Shown one piece after another: positions 56,516 through 64,000 of a stretch of 64,000 nt of DNA. Below the pieces are notes generated by a model. That model did not search any database, was not told the DNA's origin, and saw nothing but the letters and a program-made list of their open reading frames with translations. A program made the position numbers and the translations under genes. The stretch spans positions 38,015,965 through 38,079,964 of the forward strand of contig CM026557.1 in the NCBI GenBank assembly GCA_015143295.1, given 5' to 3'. The stretch's first letter is position 1. Every line of letters starts with the position of its first letter. This DNA comes from Tetracentron sinense (lineage: Eukaryota > Streptophyta > Magnoliopsida > Trochodendrales > Trochodendraceae).

Positions 56516-57297
56516 GTCTTACAAGTCAGTTTCTCTTGAAATTTTGGTTTTGAAACCTTTGCTAAAGGGCCAAGCCAGGCCTTGCAAAGACTTTATCTAG
56601 AATCTAAATTGTGTGGCCTTAACCATGCCAAACTTCTCTTACCTTTTGTTTTCTCCTAATTTTCAATATTGAATGATATGGTGCGACAAAGGGGCAATTT
56701 TAATGTCCTATCCATACCATGTAGACTCAGTCTAAGGCTGAAGCATTGCTAGGTATAGCCCTATCCATTTTCTGTTGACTTTGGAGAATAGAAATTGGAA
56801 AATGACATGGTTTCTTTTCAATATCATTTTTTGAAACATATTGAATCAACTCACTCTTGAATGACTTGATTTATCTCACGGACAAAAGGGTCCTCAAGCC
56901 TGAATTTTGTCAAAGGAAATTGGAATAAGGGTAATTTTCTTTAGAAACCAAACACTCTCTTTGTGGATATGGACTTCTAAGCCTCCATCCTAGGGACATT
57001 AAAATTGGCGTGAGCATGAGGGTGTGATTCGTCCATCTTTCCGCTAGGTAATATTACTGGAGTCATTTATCTCTTATTTTTTTGATTTATTGGTGACCAA
57101 CTGCACCACAAATCAATGGTTGGTGGAGACTCCCTAACCTCCAAACCAAACCATGCCTGAAGCGACCAGGGGACGCTGCGTTACAAATGGTAAATTTTCT
57201 AGTTTTAATTTAGTTTAGGATAAAATATTAGTTTGGATGAATTTATTTCTATACCTAAGTGTTCTATTTTTATTTTCTATATTTATTCATTGTGTGT

Positions 57298-57316
57298 GGG
57301 GGGGGGGGGGGGGGGG
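57298..57316 (+). repeat. G19 homopolymer
   Basis: Nineteen consecutive G after a (TG)n start. G-quadruplex-prone and a likely sequencing or assembly weak point. Confidence 0.85.
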
Positions 57317-57597
57317 TATGGAGGGCTCTTTAGATGTGTAATATCTGTTTACTGAGTGTTGATTTTAACCACTTCTTTCTAACATAGGTTCCTTGAATTT
57401 ATTTAGGTAATCAATGTCATCTTCATTGTTTTTCTCCATTTAGGTTTTATATTATCATAATTTATAATGTTTGATCCATTTTAAAATAGATGTATCCTTT
57501 ATGCATTCAGTTTGAATTCGAACAGATTTGGGGTTCCTGAAATTGCATACCATATATTTTTTCTTGAAATTAAATTACATTTAATTTTTCAAAACAG

Positions 57598-57695
57598 TTA
57601 TTATTATTGTAATTGTACTTATTGTTGTTATTGTTATTGTTATTGTTATTATTGTTGTTGTTATTGTTGTTGTTGTTGTTATTGTTATTGTTATT

Positions 57696-57742
<47 letters not shown>
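57598..57742 (+). repeat. Compound (TTG/TTA)n-(ATG)n microsatellite
   Basis: About 95 bp of TTATTG/TTGTTG triplets followed by about 16 ATG/GAT triplets (57694-57742), ending 100 bp before the GIP1 acceptor. It reads as Tyr/Cys and Asp runs if translated, but is surely non-coding. Confidence 0.9.
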
Positions 57743-57884
57743 ATTATTTTGTTTGAGGGTATCAATTTGTAAAAGTTTAGTGGCACAATTTCACTATCTC
57801 TAACTTGATAACTCAAATTTCCTATGGTAGGCTTTTTCAGTTTACAAGTCTGTTTAGGAAAGAGAGTGCTTTCTATATCTCGAC

Positions 57885-58106
57885 ATGGATCCGGAAGCTG
57901 CACGAACTGCTCGGGACTCTCTTGACCTGGCATTTCACATGTCAAACATTCTTGACACAGGGCTCGATCGCCACACCCTTTCCATCCTCATTGCCCTCTG
58001 TGACATGGGCTTGAACCCTGAGACACTTGCGGCCCTTGTCAAGGAGCTTCGAAGGGATCCTTCTTCCTCGCAGCCAACACCAACAATTCAATCGTCAGTT
58101 CCTTGA
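57885..58106 (+). CDS. GIP1: GIP1/MOZART1, mitotic-spindle organising protein 1
   Basis: A complete 73-residue protein of the MOZART1 family. It binds the N-terminus of gamma-tubulin complex proteins (GCP3 in plants) and is needed to recruit and activate gamma-tubulin complexes at microtubule nucleation sites, and it also has a role at the nuclear envelope and centromeres in Arabidopsis. Nearly the whole length is the conserved helical core: MDPEAARTARDSLDLAFHM, SNILDTGLDRHTLSILIALC and DMGLNPETLAALVKELRRD. A short Ser/Thr/Pro tail (PSSSQPTPTIQSSVP) is the variable part. Length matches the plant family (about 70). The ATG at 57885 is the first in this frame downstream of a splice acceptor at 57840 and corresponds to the family's usual start MDxEAxRTA. 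The coding part is uninterrupted. Neighbours are LINE fragments; no operon-like context. Confidence 0.95.
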   Translation: MDPEAARTARDSLDLAFHMSNILDTGLDRHTLSILIALCDMGLNPETLAALVKELRRDPSSSQPTPTIQSSVP

Positions 58107-58210
58107 GCAGGTTTGTTTTATCTTATTCTGTTCTCATTTAGGCCTCTATGTAATCCACCTCAACTGTCTATTATTGGATATCAATAAATGACACTACTGT
58201 CTTGCACAAG
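58107..58210 (+). terminator. GIP1 3'UTR with polyadenylation signal
   Basis: AATAAA at 58183-58188, 77 bp after the stop codon. A CAG|GTTTGT at 58108-58117 could also act as a donor for a 3'UTR intron, but no partner acceptor is evident nearby. Confidence 0.6.
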
Positions 58211-58371
58211 TCTCACTTTTCTTTTCTATACTCTTTTAGCTCAATTCATGTATGGATCTATAATTAGCACATGATTTTCTATGGCCTGAATTCACATTTC
58301 TGAATCTTCCTCATGCATGTGCCAACTTGGCGACTATATCATTATCAGCCCTGACGATACGTTTCCCCTCC

Positions 58372-59045
58372 TTTTTTTTTGGTACTGTTACTTTATTCCC
58401 TTATTTTTATTGTGTCAAGTAGCTTTACTGGTAGTGTTTGGGCCTTTTGGGGGTGTCAGTCCAAACATCAATTAATATTAGGGAAGATATATACATCTGA
58501 CACCTCCCCCCGATATATAGTTTTGCACTATGTTACAAAGCCAGCTAAGAGGACCTCTCTTCCAAAAGGCATTTAACTTATGAATTACCACATTTCTTGC
58601 CAAAGAGTGGGCCACAAAATTAGCACATTTGGGGATGTCTCTGAACTTATGTTTCTATAGAAAAGTGCATCAACATCCAAATAAGAGAAAAGCGCATGAA
58701 CATCTAATTATCGTGCAAGATCAGCTGGATATCCAATGGAACCATCCGAACATCAGACTGGACAGAAAAATATGATGCTTTTGGTGTCAAACCATATCTT
58801 CACTTTTTAAAATCCTAGATTCTGAGCCATTTTTGAATGCTCTACTCTAAGAACTTCAGTTTCTGCTATGTAGGGAGATAGTTGATTTTACAGTTATGGA
58901 TTTGCCAATGCTGTCCTGATTATGGCCCCAATTCCGGGTCTTCTACTTGGATCAAAGGCTCCATCCATGTTTAATTTCATTCATCCCTCTGAATGTGGTT
59001 CCCTGCTACACCTGGTCTTAAATAGACTCTGAATTTTTTTTTCTC
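58372..59045 (-). mobile_element. L1-type LINE RNase H fragment
   Basis: Minus strand, coding sense in pieces: KLNMDGAFDPSRRPGIGAII (about 58975-58915), then an AEAE-region equivalent, KVKIWFDTKS near 58790, and the RNase H end CANFVAHSLARNVVIHKLNA near 58630-58570. Several stops; inactive. A T-run at 58371-58380 may be its poly(A) tail. Confidence 0.72.
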
Positions 59046-59056
59046 CAGGCTGTTAT

Positions 59057-59465
59057 TTAAACAGTCCTTCCTTGTACCTTTGATTTCTGATAAAAGGTGA
59101 TTATAAATTTAAATGACGTCATAGGGGTAGAGGGACTTCCCTCTACAATTACTCTGTTTTTGTCTTTGCATATGATTCTGATTATGATAGCACGGTAGAC
59201 AGCCCGTGGATCATCTTCCTGTGTAGACAAATCAGGGATAGAAGAATCAACCTGGAATGCATACTCGAATTTTATTAACATTCAGTGCATTGGTTCTCAC
59301 TTCTTACCAGTAGCCACGATCTGAACCATTCCTGCCAATGCAGTCAAAGTACCAACCGCTTCTGTACCCAGGGAGATCTTTTGTTCATGCAGCTCAATTA
59401 GTTCCAGCTCTTCCTTTTCCTCATCCAGCTGTCTGGAACTGGGGTTTTCCATCCAAGATATAATT
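59057..59465 (-). other. Two adjacent coding-like frames of unrecognised origin
   Basis: 59509-59297 reads, from within, MENPSSRQLDEEKEELELIE and LHEQKISLGTEAVGTLTALA, ending GMVQIVATGKK: an acidic helix followed by a small hydrophobic helix. 59281-59057 reads VDSSIPDLSTQEDDPRAVYR and AIIIRIICKDKN. They look like neighbouring exons: a donor-like GGTAAG occurs after VATG and an acceptor-like CATTCCAG before VDSS. However, the intron would be only 56 nt and the junction would not keep frame. I do not recognise the protein. It lies between two LINE fragments in opposite orientation. Confidence 0.25.
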
Positions 59466-60062
59466 CTTCCTTTAGTGCGGTGTTGGATACGATTCTTACA
59501 ATTGATCATTTGAAAAATAGAGGGTGGAGGATGGCAATCATTGCTTTCTTTGCCTCCAAGTGGAGGAATCGGTAGACCACTTCTTGGTGCATTGCCCTTT
59601 CGTATTTGGTATTTGGAGATTCTTCCTCACTCAACTAGGGGGTCATTGGGTCTTCCCTATTTTTTTGGGACGACTTATCCTTTTGGCCTTTAGTGAGTTT
59701 GAACACCTCGTGTGAGGTGATCTGGTCGTTTCTTTTGGGCGTCGTAGCATGGAGTATTTGGAAGTAGGTAAACTCGAGAGTCTCTGATGACCTCTTAAAC
59801 TCTCGTTCTCTCCTTTGTTCACGTATTAAGAAATCTTATTTGTTATGGTGTTAAGCACACAAAGAGATTGAGGACTTAGGGAGCCACCCTCTGTAGCCTG
59901 GATATCTTTCCTACAGGTATCTTTGGTGGTCTTTCTATGTTTGGTGCTCATGTTACTTATTTTCTGCTTTCAAGTTTACTTTCTTGTGAATTTTTGTCGA
60001 CGTTGTCGTATATGTTCCTTTAATCATTAATGAAATTCTTTTTTACTAATAATAATAAAAAG
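59466..60062 (+). mobile_element. L1-type LINE 3' fragment (zf-RVT end and 3'UTR)
   Basis: Plus strand: ILTIDHLKNRGWRM, then in another frame NHCFLCLQVEESVDHFLVHC and PFVFGIWRFFL, the zf-RVT segment (frame change near 59525). Then a typical LINE 3'UTR ending CATTAATGAAATTC and an A-rich tail (AATAATAATAAAAA) at about 60062. 5' truncated, inactive. Confidence 0.8.
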
Positions 60063-60700
60063 TGTCAGCCGCCTCGCAGAGCAAGGGCACATCTGGTTTA
60101 ATTAGATTCTAGGCAGGTGCTTGTTAAGATGAGGACACGTAGTGGGGCCTACGCTTCATCTCTCGGGCACTAAAGCACAATTGACAAAGTTACTCTCGCT
60201 CTTCTATTCACTCATCTTTCTCTTAAGGCACACCAAAATTTCATTCCGGACCACCCAAAGAGTGGACCCAAAAGATACCACCTCCAAAAGCATCAACCTG
60301 GTCGGGGCTTGGGGGTTGGCTTGCTTGGGCGACTAAAATAGGAGTTCGACTTATGATATCTCCTAGCTGGCTTGCCGGACTAACCCACTAGTAATGATAA
60401 TACTTGCCCTCCACTTTCTCCGCTTGCTACTTTCTTTCTAGCCTTGAGACCCACATAAAGGTACATGTTATTTACGAAAAAATAAGAAATGAATACTATA
60501 CTAGATAAAATAAAAATATTTTTCTTAACACATTCTTTCTATGGTTTGTCTAGGCAAAACAAACTTTGTATAGGGATTCCGCATCTAACTCTCTTTCTCT
60601 CCCCCTTTCTCCAAACCAATGTATAGGGATTACAAATCTAGCGAGAGATACCCAATTTCTCCCGAGAAAAACCGAGAAAAATAATGGAGAAAATTGGTCA
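60063..60700. other. Intergenic or unassigned LTR U3 sequence
   Basis: No gene seen. May include the start of the following LTR, whose left boundary I could not place. Confidence 0.35.
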
Positions 60701-61407
60701 ATTAAGTAAGTCAACCAAGGACGAGCCCGTGGTCAACCGAGGACGAGCCTGTGCCCAATTGAGGACGAACCCGTCCCCAAATTGAGCACAAGACCGACCC
60801 CATTTGAGGATGAACCCGTCTCCAATAAAGGATGAACTAGTGCTCAAATGAAGGAGCAACTGGCCTAGTAGGCAGACAAAACCTGGGGATTTGATTCTTT
60901 GGCAAGTCATTAATGATGCACTCATGAGTTAGGTGAATATCCCTGACTCTACATTAAATGCTGGTCAGTTCGAATCACTTGCGGCCCTAGAACCGACCTG
61001 GTAAGGAGGGGATGTGCATTTATGATACGATATTTGTCTGAAAATTTTGGAATGATTATGTGAGATGTATCATGTATGACCATCTTTGAGCATGGATGAC
61101 CATGGGAATCTCAACCTATAAGTACCCCGAGGACCTCAGTGATTAAGGATTGGCAATTCCCATACGCCCAGACTATACTTCCCTTATGCTCAGAGCAAAG
61201 GCCTTATCCTGAGACCTCCTGACCTCTATTTGCATTTGATCTTCTATACTTCATCTTCTATCTCTACTAACTTAAGCATCGGAGTGTCTTGGCAGGGCGG
61301 AAGGCCCCTCAGCAAGCAAATGACTCGTTTGCGACCTTCATCCTTCTACCAGTCAAGCAGACCAAAGGATCGTTGACGCGTGGAGCTTCCTAGAAAATCC
61401 CATTACA
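60700..61407 (+). mobile_element. 5' LTR (partial call) of the second Tat element
   Basis: TATA-type CCTATAAGTACCCCGAGG at about 61117. CTAACTTAAGCATCGGAGTG near 61268 is a phrase I recall from the U5 of many Tat-lineage LTRs. The end CCCATTACA falls at 61407, four bases before the primer-binding site. Left edge not found. Confidence 0.65.
60719..60852 (+). repeat. 22-bp minisatellite, six copies
   Basis: GGACGAGCCCGTGGTCAACCG-like units start at 60719, 60741, 60763, 60786, 60808 and 60830, with progressive divergence (GGATGAACTAGTGCTCAAAT in the last). Confidence 0.8.
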
Positions 61408-61411
61408 AAAT

Positions 61412-61428
61412 TGGCGCCGTCTGTGGGA
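61412..61428 (+). promoter_or_regulatory. Primer-binding site of the second Tat element
   Basis: TGGCGCCGTCTGTGGGA. The first nine bases are complementary to the 3' end of plant tRNA-Asp (…CGGCGCCA). This variant is common in Tat elements. Confidence 0.7.
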
Positions 61429-61449
61429 ACATCGACTACCAACCTTGAA

Positions 61450-63350
61450 TTACTCCTCTGTTACATTACATCTTGCCATGGCAGGACAAACCGACCCGAA
61501 GGAAATACGTCAGGACAAGCTCCACCTGAGGGAGAGATATCCCAGGCTAATCATCATCATGATGTTGTAGCAGCAGTGAGAAGACATGTTACAACATGAG
61601 TCCACTATGAACCATCTGGCCTTAAATCATCAAATGTTACACGATAGACTCGAAAACTTTGAGCAAGATTGTCTTGAAGCCGACAGTAGGATGACATCCC
61701 TAACCATACAAGGCAAGATCATCACCACAGAATCATGCGACTCCACCTTATAACCCGGATCATCTGGGCATGCCAAGTTCTCCGCCCCGACGAGGTCCAT
61801 CCCAGAGAATTTATGATGCCAAAGATATGCAGCAAGCTCCCTCGCTGGATCGGAACGCGAGAAGATTTCCTTTAAATTGAGATGCTCGTCGACATCTTTC
61901 TTTCCCTTCTCCTCCACGACGAGAAGTTCATAGGGATTCTCCTCCGTGCCGAAATGCTAGACGGGATGAAAGGTATGTGTCTCGTTCACCTCCTCATCTT
62001 CGGCATACAGGGGACGTGCCACGGACTCCTCCGCGGGGGTGAGATGTAGACAGAGACCGAGCAGTGGGAACGACCCCCGATTGAGGTTCAAGCTATGATT
62101 CGAGCCCATGCAAACCAGGCCAGGGGAAGTCAAACGGATCGGTTCACATGTCAGGCGAAGCAAGACGTGCAAAATTCACCTTTCTCGGCACATATACTTC
62201 AAGCTCTGACCCCATGAAAGTACAAACCACCAGTTGTCACCCCTTTTATTCGAAAGACCGATCCGGTGGATCACCTGTTTTCGTACTAGCAAATCATGTC
62301 TCTCCATAATGCCGACGATGCTCTCATGTGTAAAGTATTTTCATCCAGTCTCCAGGGAAACACGTTGAGATGGTTCCGACACTTACCAACCGGGTCAATC
62401 AAAGACATGGACATGCTCAGTTTGGTCTTTATTGAATGCTACATATCCAATAAAAAGAAGGATGCAGATGTAGATTCTCTCTTTGCCATGAAAATGAAGA
62501 CGTTCTAGTACCTAAGAGATATTGTCTAGAAGTTCCAGGAAGAATTACAGACTCTAGGCGAGTGTAATGATCACACGAGCATCTCGGCGTTCAAAAATGC
62601 GTTGCCCATCGGATCCAAGCTATATGAATCTATCGCGTTGGACTGGCTTAAACTTATGGATGACTTGCTGGTCCGTGCGGCGAAGTACGCTAGATTCGAG
62701 GATGATCTCAAAGCACGAGCCAAGCCAAGCCAAAAACCTCTCTACTGGAAGCAGTGGAGAGAACAGAACGACCATCCACCTCAGGCAAAAGACCAATGTA
62801 TTCTTCTCCTGAAGACGGTGAGCCACGAGAGCAAGTATAGCCAAGGATACAAACTAGTCAAAGTCAACAACAGGATCAGCCGGATCGGTGCCCATATCAA
62901 CGAAACCAAAATTATAGTCAGAACCAGAATCAAAATCGACAGAATCAACCGGATAAAGGGTTATGACTTGAGAGGTGCCCCTACCAAAACTTACCAGGCC
63001 AGATAAATTTCACAGTTAGCCTAGCTACGATTATACAAAATATGTCAAATGAGCCATACTTTGTTTGGCCACGACCCATTGCTAACGTTCCCACGGGTCC
63101 TTGTGCCCGAGACTTTTGTCATTATCACAAAAGTCGAGGCCATTTGACCAATCACTGTCGAGTATTGAGTGAATACTTGGAAAAACTGGTAAGGAAAGAC
63201 TATTTGGGGGAATATATTGTCCCCAATAATCAAACATGGCATGTACAAGTACCACGTGATGTGCCCCGTAATGAAGAGCCTCCGAATCCGGGTCCTCACG
63301 GAGAAGGCGGAGCACCAGTCGGCACCATCAATGTCATTCATTGGGCAAGA
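61450..63350 (+). mobile_element. gag part of the second Tat element
   Basis: The retrotransposon gag core lies near 62300-62500 (DDALMCKVFSSSLQGNTLRW, FRHLPTGSIKDMD). A later CHYHKSRGHLTNHC box with LSEYLEKLVRKDYLGEYI at 63115-63220 is the usual end of Tat gag. Fossil. Confidence 0.82.
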
Positions 63351-63399
63351 TTGCCCGTGCTTGAATTTGGAGCAAGATTTTCGAGCGAAGGCTAGAAAT

Positions 63400-63924
63400 T
63401 TATCCCATGTGGCTGAAGTCTGTCAAGTAAGGCCAGGGATGAGGGGCATTGAGCAAGTCTTAACCTTCTATGACAAAGATATGCAATCGGTTGTCCGACC
63501 TCACTACGACGCTCTCGTCCTCACCATGAAGATCGACAACTTCAATATAAAGAGGGTGCTCATCGACTTTGGGAGTGCAGTAGACATTCTTTATTTTCCT
63601 GCCTTCGTTCAGATGAGATTAGATCAAGCTACACTGATCCTGGCGCAGACCCCGTTAGTTGTGTTCGATAGAAGTTCGATGCAACCACTTGGCGAAATTG
63701 TATTGCCTGTTCAGGTCTGGCTGATCGTCCTGTCGACATGGTTCTCCGTCCTCGACACTCCTTCCCCTTTTAATGCCATATTGGGAAGATGGTGGACGCA
63801 CGAGATGAAGGTCATCCTATTATCAAGGCTGAAATTCCCTAACCAAGAGGGGCCGATGGAGATCAGATTGGATCAATTAGCATCTCAAAAGTGCCATCTC
63901 ACATTGCCAAGCTTGCCAAAGTAG
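63400..63924 (+). mobile_element. Protease part of the second Tat element
   Basis: VVRPHYDALVLTMKIDNFNI, then the retropepsin-type region KRVLIDFGSAVDILYFPAFV, followed by SSMQPLGEIVLPV and PFNAILGRWWTHEMKV. The order and phrases are standard for Tat-lineage protease. Fossil; pol continues beyond the window. Confidence 0.85.
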
Positions 63925-64000
63925 CAATTAGAGTGCGAGGCAACTAAGGATGGGAAGGTAGCTGAGATTATCGAGAGGCCAGCCATTGAACCAGCGAAAG

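Larger units (their letters stand above)
53701..57840 (+). other. Putative 5'UTR intron of GIP1, TE-laden
   Basis: Bounded by a donor-like GTGTGT at 53701 and an acceptor TTTTTCAG at 57840, with a branch-point-like CTAAC at 57800. It holds a GGGGTGGAGCC repeat, a LINE fragment, a (CA)14 tract (55151-55178), a G19 tract and a compound trinucleotide microsatellite. Around 54360-54480 and 56950-57180 I see no feature. If the intron call is wrong, this is plain intergenic DNA. Confidence 0.35.
60700..64000 (+). mobile_element. Second Tat-lineage Ty3/gypsy element, 5' part, continues beyond window
   Basis: Parts in order: 5' LTR (left edge uncertain, right edge 61407), primer-binding site at 61412, gag (about 61450-63350) and protease (about 63400-63924), with RT expected past 64000. 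Gag and protease match the Tat lineage. It is a different family from the element at 1-9286. Degraded, with several breaks in gag and at least a few overall; fairly old. The 3' LTR is outside the window. Confidence 0.85.

Noticed and set aside
57512-57772. 86-codon frame with Tyr/Cys and Asp runs
   Set aside because: Microsatellite translation (TTG/TTA and ATG repeats).
59252-59307. A 56-nt intron joining the two unknown frames
   Set aside because: Shorter than usual plant introns, and the joined codons would not stay in frame.

Overview
This window is nuclear DNA of a flowering plant, almost certainly a eudicot. The evidence is AT-rich, intron-style intergenic DNA, plant L1-type LINEs whose ORF2 ends in an RNase H domain, Tat/Ogre-lineage Ty3/gypsy elements with a second RNase H, many hAT-type and Mutator-type MITEs, Helitrons ending in CTAG, and two recognisable plant genes. 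I cannot name the species. Most of the 64 kb is transposon fossil in successive, often nested layers.

Host genes. Two are well supported. (1) A CLE signalling-peptide precursor (22105-22344, minus) has an N-terminal signal peptide and a C-terminal RKIYTGPNPLHN box, closest in my memory to CLE22. Its upstream region carries four GA-repeat tracts. (2) A complete GIP1/MOZART1 gene (57885-58106, plus) encodes the 73-residue gamma-tubulin-complex adaptor. A canonical splice acceptor lies 45 bp before its ATG, and a candidate first 5'UTR exon and promoter lie about 4.1 kb upstream (53351-53700). If that reading is right, the 5'UTR intron has absorbed a LINE and a MITE. Two further stretches (25765-25896 and 59057-59465, both minus) look coding but I do not recognise them.

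Layout. 1-9286: right-hand part of a dead Ogre-like Tat element (gag end, protease, RT, two RNase H, integrase, a 131-bp tandem array, an antisense extra ORF and a 3' LTR). 9287-16700: intergenic DNA with two minus-strand mini-Helitrons and several MITEs with clear target-site duplications. 16709-21500: LINE fragment, a MITE with perfect 88-bp arms, and a nested hAT pair. 21500-23040: CLE gene. 23040-34560: hAT-like repeats, a 1.9-kb Helitron and SINEs. 34567-36490: hairpins and an LTR-like stretch. 36490-39230: a longer LINE remnant. 40723-44258: a palindrome-rich Tat-type LTR on the minus strand. 44300-52420: two LTR-like regions of chromovirus type plus MITEs. 52450-60062: GIP1 locus and four LINE fragments. 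60700-64000: 5' LTR, primer-binding site, gag and protease of a second Tat element that runs off the window.

I found no multi-gene system such as defence islands or biosynthetic clusters. The most unusual signals are the LTR filled with the palindrome TAACCATGGTTA and a 208-bp tandem repeat, the perfect-armed MITE, and the TE-laden putative 5'UTR intron of GIP1.
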